The translations under genes were made by a program, and so were the position numbers. Shown piece by piece: positions 27,059 to 34,806 of a stretch of 64,000 nt of DNA. Each line of letters begins with the position of its first letter. Within the stretch, counting starts at the first letter, position 1. The stretch spans positions 2,516,501 to 2,580,500 of the forward strand of contig NZ_LT828648.1 of assembly GCF_900169565.1 (NCBI RefSeq), in the 5' to 3' direction. The DNA comes from Nitrospira japonica (GTDB taxonomy: Bacteria; Nitrospirota; Nitrospiria; Nitrospirales; Nitrospiraceae). The notes below the pieces were generated by a model. That model was not told the DNA's origin, ran no database searches, and was given only the letters and a program-made list of their open reading frames with translations.

Positions 27059-27865
27059 CTACATGCCCGATACGGTGTTGTCAATGGCTCGGTGACCGCC
27101 GGTGGCCTCTACACGCATACAGACGATGACTGTCACGTTGTCCTCACCTCCCCGGTCAAGCGCCTGGTCGATGAGGGCGTCGCGGAGCCGGGAAGGATCG
27201 GCTTCGGCGTCGGAGAGACGCGCAGCAATCTCACGGTCGTCCAGCATTTTGGTGAGGCCGTCCGTACAGAGCAGCAGCCGGTCCTCAGGCTGGAGCGGGA
27301 TCGTCGTCGTGGTCGGCGTGACGTGCCGTTCGATACCGACGGCTTGGGTGAGGACGTGCCGTTCAGGATGGATCTTGCTCTGAGCTTCGTCGATCAGCCC
27401 GCTCCGAAGGTATTTCTCGATCAACGTATGGTCGCGCGTCAACTGGCGTAGCGTTCCGGCCCGGTAAAGGTAGGCACGGCTGTCGCCGAGATGCGCGATG
27501 GAGACGACCGGCGTCGGAACGCCGGTGATCGTCATCGTCACGATCGTGGTGCCCATGCCGGTCAGTCCGGGCTGCGCCTGGGCCTGCTCGTGAATCTCCC
27601 GGTTGGCGGCGATGAGCCATTCGCTCAGCATTCGGCAAGAATCGTCGGTCGTGCGATGTTCGGAGAGCAGGGAGGATTCGGCGGCTTGCAGAATGGAGGC
27701 GACGGCCATGCGTGCCGCCACGTCACCCGCCGGATGTCCCCCCATCCCGTCGGCAACAACCCAGACCATGCGGTCGTTCAGGACGGCGAACGCATCCTGA
27801 TTGGTCGTGCGAACGTATCCCGTTTCGGTGCGGCCCGCGCCGAACCAGCGATCCGGCGGCGTCAT
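27059..27865 (-). CDS. PP2C-type Ser/Thr protein phosphatase (second copy)
   Basis: The 268-residue PPM phosphatase has TTNQDAFAVL, VADGMGGHPAGD, HLGDSRAYLYR, LCTDGLTKML and GGEDNVTVIV. It is similar in length and motifs to the one at 1149-1979 but is a separate gene, not next to a kinase. Its start overlaps the stop of the RNase H-fold gene as ATGA, so the two are co-translated. It probably dephosphorylates Ser/Thr phosphoproteins. Confidence 0.9.
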   Translation of the reverse strand: MTPPDRWFGAGRTETGYVRTTNQDAFAVLNDRMVWVVADGMGGHPAGDVAARMAVASILQAAESSLLSEHRTTDDSCRMLSEWLIAANREIHEQAQAQPGLTGMGTTIVTMTITGVPTPVVSIAHLGDSRAYLYRAGTLRQLTRDHTLIEKYLRSGLIDEAQSKIHPERHVLTQAVGIERHVTPTTTTIPLQPEDRLLLCTDGLTKMLDDREIAARLSDAEADPSRLRDALIDQALDRGGEDNVTVIVCMRVEATGGHRAIDNTVSGM

Positions 27866-28668
27866 GAGCGTTCTATTCCGTTCATCGAGCCGGACCGGCG
27901 GATCTCAGCAACCGAGCCCGGTCCATAACGGGCGGCCAAACCCTCGAAGACCCAGTGGGCCAGTTGCTCCAGGTTTTGAGTGTCGGCGGCGTTGTATTTC
28001 AACAGGAGGTCCAGGGCCGACTCGCTGCCGGCCCGCCAGTGCTGCCACAGCCGGACGGCATCCCAGCCATCCAATCCCGCGAGATCGTCGTCTCGGTGAA
28101 TCTGGACTTCCCGTTCGATGCTCTTGAGTCCTCCGCGCAATCCCAGCCTCCGGGCAGCCGGACAGAGATCGAAGTGAGGCTTGCGGAAGTCCAGTCTCGG
28201 AAAGGTCGCCTGCAGGTAAGGAATGTCGAAGCCGCTGCCGAAAAACGTGACCAGTAGGTCGGTCTGGGACAGTTCGTCATGCAGGCGATCTTCCGTGAGG
28301 TTGTCGCCATGCACGAGGCTGCTCATCCGACCATTGCGGTAGAGTCCGACGACGGTGACATGTCCGAGGCCATGCGGCAATCCGGTGGTTTCGATGTCGA
28401 GATAGAGGGTCCGGTGCCGAAAGGTCTCGAACAGGCGCCAGTGATCGCGACGTTTCAGGGCGGTGGCGAAGAAATCCGCTCGCCCCGCTTCCAGGCGCGA
28501 CACGGCCTCGGCAAGGTCCCGATCGTACCAGGCCTTCCTTGCCTGTGAGATACCGGAGACCGTCGGCCGCTTCAAGAACTCGGACCAATCGCCGATTCCG
28601 TCCTGCCAGAACCGCCGTTCGGTGCCTGGTCCCACGCCTTTGAGCAACACGAACGTCGAGGTGAGCAT
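27862..28668 (-). CDS. RNase H-fold exonuclease-like protein (YprB type)
   Basis: The protein has the DEDD-type exonuclease motifs LYLDIETTGL, FFGSGFDIPYL and YNAADTQNLEQL, with the first part (about 90 residues) like the N-terminal extension of Bacillus YprB. It probably degrades or trims nucleic acid; substrate unknown. The start at 28668 (ATG) is uncertain because no clear ribosome site is present; a GTG at 28695 also fits. It overlaps the PP2C start by four bases. Confidence 0.75.
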   Translation of the reverse strand: MLTSTFVLLKGVGPGTERRFWQDGIGDWSEFLKRPTVSGISQARKAWYDRDLAEAVSRLEAGRADFFATALKRRDHWRLFETFRHRTLYLDIETTGLPHGLGHVTVVGLYRNGRMSSLVHGDNLTEDRLHDELSQTDLLVTFFGSGFDIPYLQATFPRLDFRKPHFDLCPAARRLGLRGGLKSIEREVQIHRDDDLAGLDGWDAVRLWQHWRAGSESALDLLLKYNAADTQNLEQLAHWVFEGLAARYGPGSVAEIRRSGSMNGIERS

Positions 28669-28766
28669 GCGGGGGGATTGTAGCCTTGATTTCACCTGAT
28701 AAACAAGCTAGAGTCCGCTATAGATGCGGGTTTTCAAGCAGGACCGTCTGCGTCGACCGGTTGGAA

Positions 28767-29156
28767 ATGACCTCTGAACCACCGAAGAAAATTCGCATCA
28801 CCGTCGGACCGGTCCAGGTCGAGGCGGAGCTAAAATCCACCAGAACGGCCCGGGAAGTCTACGCAGCTTTACCGGTCGAAGCGCCCGTCAATGTCTGGGG
28901 GGAGGAGTTTTACTTCAAGCTGGGGGGCGTCAAGGATCACCGAGAGACCGCGACGACGCAAGTCAAGGTAGGCGACGTCGCGTTCTGGGGAGCGGGGCAG
29001 GTACTGGCGGTATTTTTCGGCCGAACGCCGATGAGTATGGGATCGGACCCCGTTCCGGCTGACAGAGTCAATGTTATCGGCCGGATCGTCGGGGATGCGA
29101 CGGTGCTGCGGCGCGTCATGGAAGACGCTCGGACCATCAGAGTGGAGCAACTGTAG
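28767..29156 (+). CDS. Cyclophilin-like fold protein (TM1367 type)
   Basis: The 129-residue protein has KIRITVGPVQVEAEL, TAREVYAALPVEAPVNVWGEEFYF, GDVAFWGAGQVLAVFFGRTP, and a final V.GRIVGDA strand. This matches the small cyclophilin-like family (DUF3830/TM1367 group), beta-barrels without proven isomerase activity. The ATG at 28767 is used since codons upstream (to 28686) do not look coding. It opens a tight plus-strand run: DUF507, DUF507, TPR lipoprotein, peroxiredoxin. Confidence 0.7.
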   Translation: MTSEPPKKIRITVGPVQVEAELKSTRTAREVYAALPVEAPVNVWGEEFYFKLGGVKDHRETATTQVKVGDVAFWGAGQVLAVFFGRTPMSMGSDPVPADRVNVIGRIVGDATVLRRVMEDARTIRVEQL

Positions 29157-29159
29157 GCG

Positions 29160-29441
29160 ATGCGTCTGTCGAAGGAGCGAATCAGGCATATGGCCGAAGC
29201 GTTGGCGGTTCGGCTCGAAACCGAGGGCGATGTCACGCTCAATGCGCCTCGGAAATCGTTTGCTCAGGCGCTTGAGACGGTCATCACCGACGAATTGTCG
29301 ATTGAAGATCGGTTGAATACCGAGGTTCGGCAGATGCTGAAGGCCCATGAACAGGAAATCGAGCGAGGCCGCGTGGACTACCAGAAGATGTTCATGATGC
29401 TCAAGCAAAAGCTGGCTCGGGAGCGCGGCCTCATCCTGTAA
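29160..29441 (+). CDS. DUF507 family protein, copy 1
   Basis: The 93-residue, highly charged helical protein has MRLSKERIRHMAEALAVRL, then EDRLNTEVRQMLKAHEQEIERG and DYQKMFMMLKQKLARERGL. This matches DUF507, a family common in Nitrospirota, Deltaproteobacteria and Aquificae with no known function. It starts 4 bases after the cyclophilin-like gene, so they are co-transcribed. Confidence 0.85.
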   Translation: MRLSKERIRHMAEALAVRLETEGDVTLNAPRKSFAQALETVITDELSIEDRLNTEVRQMLKAHEQEIERGRVDYQKMFMMLKQKLARERGLIL

Positions 29442-29491
29442 CGGACGACCAGGCCCGTCCGCCGGGCGGCTCGTCGTCAAAGCGGACATCC

Positions 29492-29767
29492 ATGTTGAGC
29501 GACGACAAGGTCAACCATCTTTCGCACGTGATTCTGCAAGCCGTCAAGAAGAGCTCTTTGGCCGCCGTGACGGCCGACGACGGACGGCTGTTGAAGCAGA
29601 TCAAGCGGACGCTGGCCGCCGAACTGGAAGCCGAGGAAGAAATCGATCGGAAGATACGGGCCAAGCTGACGTCGTATTCCAGGGGCATCGTCGAGGGCAG
29701 TCCGGAGTGGGACGTGCTCTATCGAAAGACCTTTGAGGAAGAAACCAAGAAATATGCAAAGGGATGA
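29492..29767 (+). CDS. DUF507 family protein, copy 2
   Basis: The 91-residue protein has MLSDDKVNHLSHVILQAVKK, EEEIDRKIRAKLTSYSRGIVEGSPEWDVLYRKTFEEE. It is a second DUF507 member, related but clearly diverged from the gene 50 bp upstream, and closer to the typical family N-terminus. The tandem pair suggests the two act together, perhaps as a heterodimer; that is inference. No signal peptide. Confidence 0.85.
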   Translation: MLSDDKVNHLSHVILQAVKKSSLAAVTADDGRLLKQIKRTLAAELEAEEEIDRKIRAKLTSYSRGIVEGSPEWDVLYRKTFEEETKKYAKG

Positions 29768-29774
29768 GTGGTAC

Positions 29775-30230
29775 ATGGAACCGAAATACAGAACCCACGT
29801 GCTGATGGTTGTTTTCAGCGTGCTGGCATTGGTCGGAATGATCGCCTGCTCGAAGCAGAAGCCCAAACCACTGGTTCCGTTGACGTTGGAAACCGGGGCG
29901 CCGGCGCAGGCCGTCTCGCTGACCGAGCAGGGCATCCAAGCTTATCATGGGAGACAATTCGAGGAGGCGAAGGGATATTTCACGCAGGCGGTCGCGGCGG
30001 CGCCGCAATCCGGCCCTGCGCACTACAACTATGCGCTGGCGCTCTATTCGCTGGGGGACGCGGAAGAGGCCAGGAAGCATTTCATGGAGGCGGCGAACCT
30101 GGCCCCGGGTGACAAAGTGATCTGGGATTCGCCGGCGCTGCATCAGTTTGGAAATCCCGAATCGCCGAAAGCGATGAAGGAGCATCAGACCACGACGAGT
30201 CGGCCCACCTTCGGCGGCGGACCGCGCTAG
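29775..30230 (+). CDS. TPR lipoprotein
   Basis: The 151-residue protein has a lipoprotein signal peptide with Cys at about residue 23 (LVGMIAC). Two TPR motifs follow: EQGIQAYHGRQFEEAKGYFTQAV and HYNYALALYSLGDAEEARKHFMEAANLAPGD. The start at 29775 is preferred over 29733, which lies in the preceding gene. It is likely anchored to a membrane and acts as a scaffold. The gene starts 7 bases after the second DUF507 gene. Confidence 0.8.
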   Translation: MEPKYRTHVLMVVFSVLALVGMIACSKQKPKPLVPLTLETGAPAQAVSLTEQGIQAYHGRQFEEAKGYFTQAVAAAPQSGPAHYNYALALYSLGDAEEARKHFMEAANLAPGDKVIWDSPALHQFGNPESPKAMKEHQTTTSRPTFGGGPR

Positions 30231-30269
30231 GGCTGGGAGTGATCATCACGAGAAGGAGGAGCCGGGACC

Positions 30270-30737
30270 ATGGGGAGTACATTGGAAATCGGGGACAAGG
30301 CGCCGGAATTTGCTCTGCCGGACCAGCACGGCAAGACGGTCTCGCTGAAAAATTTCAAGGGAAAGCAAATCGTTCTGTATTTCTATCCGAAGGATGACAC
30401 GCCAGGATGCACCAAGGAGTCGTGCGATTTTCGCGACGTCGAATCGCAGATCGTTCGGGCCGGGGCGGTGATCGTCGGCGTGAGCATGGATGGGCAGGAT
30501 TCTCATCAGAAATTCATCAAGAAGTACGGGTTGCCGTTTCCGTTGCTCAGCGATGAAGACGCGTCGATCTCGAAAAGCTACGGCGTATATAAGGAAAAGA
30601 ACATGTACGGCCGGAAGTCTTGGGGGATCGAGCGGAGTACCTTCGTGATCGATCCCGCCGGCACGCTCAAAGCCGTCTTCCGGAAGGTCAAGGTGGACGG
30701 TCACGCGGACGAGGTCCTGACGGCGCTCAAATCCTGA
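30270..30737 (+). CDS. bcp: Thioredoxin-dependent peroxiredoxin (BCP/PrxQ)
   Basis: The 155-residue peroxiredoxin has the PrxQ motif PKDDTPGCTKESCDFRD with peroxidatic and resolving cysteines five residues apart, then SMDGQDSHQKF and PLLSDE. It reduces peroxides using thioredoxin. A good ribosome site (AGAAGGAGG) lies before the ATG. It may be fed by the thioredoxin at 14108. Confidence 0.95.
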   Translation: MGSTLEIGDKAPEFALPDQHGKTVSLKNFKGKQIVLYFYPKDDTPGCTKESCDFRDVESQIVRAGAVIVGVSMDGQDSHQKFIKKYGLPFPLLSDEDASISKSYGVYKEKNMYGRKSWGIERSTFVIDPAGTLKAVFRKVKVDGHADEVLTALKS

Positions 30738-30749
30738 CCCCTCTCACAC

Positions 30750-31580
30750 ATGGCAGCGCGGCGCGCATGGTCTGCAGCGGTGGTGTCGAGCGTGGCGATG
30801 CTGTGGTGTCTCGCGGCTCCGCCGTCGGGCGTCTCCCTGGCGGCGGACGTATCCAGCGCCACCCTCTCGGCGCACGACGTGTTGGTCTCTCCGAATCTTC
30901 CGGCGGTGGTCGAAGCCGGCCTGACGGTGGAGCGGCGAGGAAAGCAACTGCCGGCCCCGGGGACCTCTCTCGAATTGGTACAGGACATGCGGGTTCTGGC
31001 GACAGCCGTCACGGACGAACGCGGAATGGCGGCCTTGCGGTTCGTGCCGACTCGAAGAGGAAGCCAGCAACTCATTGTTCGCACGCTGTCGGGATCGGCC
31101 GTGACCGCGACGGCGGCGGTGACCGTTGCGGTGTGGGAGCGGCGAACGCCGATCCTGACGGTCGAAGCCGCGGCTCTGCGTGATCCCGTCTCCGGTGAAC
31201 CGTCTCCCGACGCGGCGGAGGAACTCCGCAGGATGACGCAGTTCTATTACAACGTCGTGTATGTGGTGGCCGAAGCGGGCGATTCCGGGCGGCGGCTTGC
31301 CGCCGGCAGTCGTATGAGACAGTGGCTGGCCGATCACGGATTTCCCGTCGGCTACGTGCTGGTGTCGGCGTCCCCCGAAGCGTTTGGGCCGAAATTGGAT
31401 GAGCTGCGTTCGGCTGGATGGACGACGATCAAGGTCGGGGTCGGCCGAACGAAGGAGTTTGCCGAGGTGTTCGTGCAGCGTCGTTTGGAAGCCGTGGTGG
31501 TTCCCGAGCCGGCCAAGGGAGAGGCGCCGCGCAAGGCCAAAGTGGCTAAGAATTGGAAGGACGTGCGCAGGCAATTATAG
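30750..31580 (+). CDS. Secreted protein: Ig-like domain plus HAD/LNS2-like half domain
   Basis: The 276-residue protein starts with a signal peptide (about 31 residues, ending SLAADV). Residues about 40-140 look like an immunoglobulin-like strand domain. Residues about 165-265 (FYYNVVYVVAEAGDS...RMRQWLADHGFPVGYVLVS...GWTTIKVGVGRTKEFAE) recall the C-terminal half of an LNS2/HAD-like phosphatase domain, but the nucleophile DxD loop is not present. The function is unknown. It starts 12 bp after bcp. Confidence 0.5.
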   Translation: MAARRAWSAAVVSSVAMLWCLAAPPSGVSLAADVSSATLSAHDVLVSPNLPAVVEAGLTVERRGKQLPAPGTSLELVQDMRVLATAVTDERGMAALRFVPTRRGSQQLIVRTLSGSAVTATAAVTVAVWERRTPILTVEAAALRDPVSGEPSPDAAEELRRMTQFYYNVVYVVAEAGDSGRRLAAGSRMRQWLADHGFPVGYVLVSASPEAFGPKLDELRSAGWTTIKVGVGRTKEFAEVFVQRRLEAVVVPEPAKGEAPRKAKVAKNWKDVRRQL

Positions 31581-31607
31581 GACAGTGCGGTTCGAGTGCG
31601 GCCGGGC

Positions 31608-32147
31608 TTACCATTTGCCGAGCCACTGGCGTGTACCGGCGTAGTATGCGAAGACCGCCACGCCAAGGACGACCACGGCCTGAACGATATGCTGCATGTG
31701 GATGTCGGGCGCAATCCACCGCGTCAGATAGAGCAAGCCGGCAGCCACCACGGTAACGCCCAGCGTCGTGCGCCTGGGACACGGACGAAGGCGCCGTCCT
31801 TCGTAGGCGAGAATGACCCAGACGACCGCCCATCCGAGCGCGCCGATGATGAGGGCGCCCGCCATGTCGGTGAGGCTGAGCATCATGCTGTCGGTCAGCA
31901 GATTGAAGGTCTTTCGCGTCTTGAGTTCCGGCCGTATCCTGCTCCATTCTCCGAAGATGAGCAGGAACCACACGATGAAGACACCCAGCAGAAACCCCTC
32001 TTTGGACATGCCATACTCGGAGCCTCCTCGGATGCCTCCCTCGGAGCGTGGCCCTCTGTGCATCTGCGACACGAGGTCATACCCGCACTCACAAATATAG
32101 GTCGTGTCAGGATTGTTCAGCAGGCAGCGTGGGCATTCAATCGGCAT
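31608..32147 (-). CDS. Membrane protein with N-terminal zinc ribbon
   Basis: The 179-residue protein begins with a zinc-ribbon motif (CPRCLLNNPDTTYICECG) in the first 25 residues. Three or four hydrophobic helices follow (GFLLGVFIVWFLLIFGEW, ALIIGALGWAVVWVILA, GVTVVAAGLLYL, VVVLGVAVFAYYAG). The ATG at 32147 puts the ribbon at the N-terminus; the longer frame upstream reads through the DUF423 region antisense and is rejected. No function is assigned. Confidence 0.65.
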   Translation of the reverse strand: MPIECPRCLLNNPDTTYICECGYDLVSQMHRGPRSEGGIRGGSEYGMSKEGFLLGVFIVWFLLIFGEWSRIRPELKTRKTFNLLTDSMMLSLTDMAGALIIGALGWAVVWVILAYEGRRLRPCPRRTTLGVTVVAAGLLYLTRWIAPDIHMQHIVQAVVVLGVAVFAYYAGTRQWLGKW

Positions 32148-32200
32148 GTCGGACGCACCGTACTCTGATGATATCCTGTGTTGTGTAGCTGAAGAAAGGG

Positions 32201-32617
32201 ATGATGTCCATGATTTCAGGGGCCAGGCCGTCGCCGTTCTTGTTGTTCGGAAGCGTCGCCGCGGGACTGGCGGTCGCGGCCGGCGCGTTCGGATCCCATC
32301 TGTTGAAGAGTCTGTTGGACGCTCCCATGCTGACCGCCTTCGAAACGGCCGTTCGGTATCACATGTACCATGCGCTGGCACTGTGCATGCTTGGATGGGC
32401 CGGCCGGCAGAAACACGCGAAATATTGCTCCGCCGCCGGCTGGTGTTTCGTCGCCGGAATCGTACTGTTCTCAGGGAGTTTGTACGGTATGGCGCTGACG
32501 GGTGCTCGCTGGCTCGGTGCGCTGACCCCTGTGGGCGGGACGGCGTTTCTTGTCGGCTGGAGCTTGTTGGCCCGGCATGCGTGGCACGAAATCATGCGGC
32601 CCTCCGGAGAAGGCTAG
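32201..32617 (+). CDS. DUF423 family membrane protein (YgdD-like)
   Basis: The 138-residue protein has four hydrophobic segments and the family pattern AAGLAVAAGAFGSHLLK, YHMYHALAL, GIVLFSGSLYG and LTPVGGTAFLVGW. DUF423 proteins are small inner membrane proteins of unknown function. It is divergent from the zinc-ribbon gene, with 53 bp between starts. Confidence 0.88.
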   Translation: MMSMISGARPSPFLLFGSVAAGLAVAAGAFGSHLLKSLLDAPMLTAFETAVRYHMYHALALCMLGWAGRQKHAKYCSAAGWCFVAGIVLFSGSLYGMALTGARWLGALTPVGGTAFLVGWSLLARHAWHEIMRPSGEG

Positions 32618-32628
32618 GGCTAAGAGAC

Positions 32629-33591
32629 TCAGGGCGTACAGCCGGCGGTCCGTTTGCCGGTGATCGAACCCCATCCCCCTTGATTGTTCACAAAGGAGCC
32701 CTCCAGTCGTTGGGATTCCTTGCTGAACAGGAGACTGTCTTCCTGGACTCGTCCGTCGATTTCCCACCGAAGATACACGGTATCTCCGAGGACGATGGTT
32801 TCGGCGAGACCGGCGAGACCGCTGCCGTCTTTTCCCGCGGGAGGAAACATCAGGGAGAGCTTTTGCTCCTGGTGGTGTTGTTGATGATTGTGAATCACCC
32901 ACTGCCATGTTCCACAGAGCCGGGTTTGTCCTCGCAATGCGCGGACCCGTTCCTTCCAGGATTTCAACCGCCACCATTCTGACCAGGCTTGCTGACTGGC
33001 TTCCATGGCGGTCTGACCTGCGGCCAGTGCCAGCTTCGTATGATCCAGCGGCGGTTCGGCGGCCGGCGAAGAATCCTGGCCCGGGCCCGGTACGGCCGGT
33101 TGGATTTTTGCCAAGGACGGAAACGGACCGTTGGCTTTCAGCCACTCGATGCGTCGGGACGCCGGATCGGGCAAAGCGGAAATGGACTCTCCGGCCTGCT
33201 GCAGGGACGTGCTGACGCTGTCGGCGAGCTGCCAGGCAGCCAACGCGGCGACGAGTCGCTGAGCCGATTGGGTGATCTCACCGAGCAGCAGGTCCTTTGA
33301 CATTTTGGCGGGAAGGGCCTTCGCGCCGATGGTAGCCGCGACCTCAGACAGATTGACGGCGGGTCCGATGGTCGTCGCGAAGATCTCCTTCGCCGCCTGG
33401 TCCGAATCCACGGCCGCCAGCTTGTTGCCATGCGTCGTCAGGTTCAGCGGCCAGTCCGGAAAGCCGGCGGGTCGAGAGGCGGTTGAGTCAGCCCCGGCGG
33501 TCCCGATCGCTCCGAACAAATACAGGACCGAACACGCGAGAATGGTCAGCGCACGAGCGAGGGTTCCCGCGGCGGGATCGGACTTCTTCAC
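32629..33591 (-). CDS. Secreted hypothetical protein
   Basis: The roughly 320-residue protein has a signal peptide (ALTILACSVLYLFGAIGTAGADS). The middle is Ala-rich and helical. The C-terminal part (RLCGTWQWVIHNHQQHHQEQKLSLMFPP, TVYLRWEIDGRVQEDSLLFSKESQRLEGSFVNNQGGWGSITGKRT) looks like a lipocalin-like 'how much was bound/emptied' barrel with GTW at its start. The family is not recognised. The start may be GTG 33591 or TTG 33612; no strong ribosome site favours either. Confidence 0.55.
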   Translation of the reverse strand: MKKSDPAAGTLARALTILACSVLYLFGAIGTAGADSTASRPAGFPDWPLNLTTHGNKLAAVDSDQAAKEIFATTIGPAVNLSEVAATIGAKALPAKMSKDLLLGEITQSAQRLVAALAAWQLADSVSTSLQQAGESISALPDPASRRIEWLKANGPFPSLAKIQPAVPGPGQDSSPAAEPPLDHTKLALAAGQTAMEASQQAWSEWWRLKSWKERVRALRGQTRLCGTWQWVIHNHQQHHQEQKLSLMFPPAGKDGSGLAGLAETIVLGDTVYLRWEIDGRVQEDSLLFSKESQRLEGSFVNNQGGWGSITGKRTAGCTP

Positions 33592-33647
33592 GATGTCACA
33601 CGACAAATCCAACTAGCACCGACTGTTGCCGTCGATTGAACCGGCAA

Positions 33648-34448
33648 CTATGTCCCTTGGAAACAGGTTTTCAAGAATGAGGTGGTGGTGCTCCAAGCCT
33701 CGGCGGTGGCGTCTGGGCGATAGCCGTCCGGACGAGTCTCATTACTGAAAGCGTGGCCCGCACCGGGATAGGTTCGGACTTGGACGCGCTTTCCGTGCTC
33801 CTGCGCGGAGGCGGTGAGCCGGTCTACATCCTGTTGGGATACCCAGGTATCCTTGTCCCCTCGATGGTAGAGAAGAGGACAATATAGATCCTTCAACGCC
33901 GAATCCGTTGCCGGGATACGTCCATAATAAGAGACGGCGGCCCGGAGCCGCTTTCTCTGACCGGCGAATCGGATTGCAAAGGTCCCGCCCATTCCGAATC
34001 CTACGACGCCGTGGATATTCCGCTTGATGTAGTCTCGCGTGTTCAAATATTCACAACAGGAATTGACGTCCTGCAGAATTAACGAATCATTCAATTTCCC
34101 CATGAGGGCGTCGGCGACCTCCGCACTTGCGGTCACCGTGCCTCCCAGACGGCCGTAGAGGTTCGGAATGATGACGCCGTACCCTTCGCAGGCGAGCTGG
34201 GCCCCCAGGTCCTTGATCTGGGAATTCAGGCCCCACCATTCGTGGAGCAGTACTATCCCCGGATAGGTCCCTTTCTCCTGAGGCCAGAACAGGATGCATT
34301 CGACTTGCACATCTTTAGTCGTCCTGGTGCGGATGTAGGGATCGACCGATGCGTCCGTGGAGGTCGGAATGGCCACTCCGCTCGGAAATCTGGCGGTGCC
34401 GGTTCCGATTTGTTGCAGGGTAAACGGGGCTGATGCTGATGTCGTCAC
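33648..34448 (-). CDS. Dienelactone hydrolase family protein lacking the catalytic Cys
   Basis: The 266-residue protein has the dienelactone hydrolase fold: LLHEWWGLNSQIKD (active-site Glu), GVVGFGMGG (nucleophile elbow), HRGDKDTW (Asp) and PGAGHAFSN (His). The usual GxCxGG elbow reads GFGMGG, so the nucleophilic Cys is Gly152. The start codon is GTG. A strong promoter lies upstream. Without the Cys it may be a non-hydrolytic binder or use another residue. No signal peptide is obvious. Confidence 0.85.
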   Translation of the reverse strand: MTTSASAPFTLQQIGTGTARFPSGVAIPTSTDASVDPYIRTRTTKDVQVECILFWPQEKGTYPGIVLLHEWWGLNSQIKDLGAQLACEGYGVIIPNLYGRLGGTVTASAEVADALMGKLNDSLILQDVNSCCEYLNTRDYIKRNIHGVVGFGMGGTFAIRFAGQRKRLRAAVSYYGRIPATDSALKDLYCPLLYHRGDKDTWVSQQDVDRLTASAQEHGKRVQVRTYPGAGHAFSNETRPDGYRPDATAEAWSTTTSFLKTCFQGT

Positions 34449-34806
34449 GGCGTGCCCTACTCCTTCATGCCTGATGATTCCAGCGGCCGTCCAGCGGCCG
34501 AAAATCTACTATAGGGATCGGTCCTCCGGCTTGTCAATGCAGCCTGGCAGCGTGCCACGGTGGGGCAAGGATCAGTTTGCCATCAGACGCGCTGAAGTTT
34601 GCTGGTCGCGCAGAAGCGCAAGAGGAGACTTGATCCACCCCGTCACGGTGCATGACGATGGCCTGCGTCGTCATACGGCGACCGCGTTCTCGATGTCGCA
34701 CATTGGGTTTGGCGCGCGGGATCAGTCGGGGCTGGCCCGAGCTTTCCGCGCAGGCCGAAATCCTCCACGATTGAACTTGCCATCCCCGCACGCGTACAGT
34801 CTGTTC
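34449..34806. other. 358-bp divergent intergenic region
   Basis: No credible gene is seen here. It carries the strong minus-strand promoter of the dienelactone hydrolase-like gene (34508-34537). In that gene's leader is a direct repeat CAGCGGCCG at 34481-34489 and 34492-34500, which also gives an inverted CGGCCG pair. The portion up to the oxidoreductase start at 34807 has open frames but no ribosome site or protein-like composition. Confidence 0.5.
34508..34537 (-). promoter_or_regulatory. Sigma-70-type promoter of the dienelactone hydrolase-like gene
   Basis: Read on the minus strand, a perfect TTGACA (-35) and TATAGT (-10) are spaced by 18 bp, about 60 bp upstream of the GTG start. Motif match only, but one of the best in the window. 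Confidence 0.6.
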
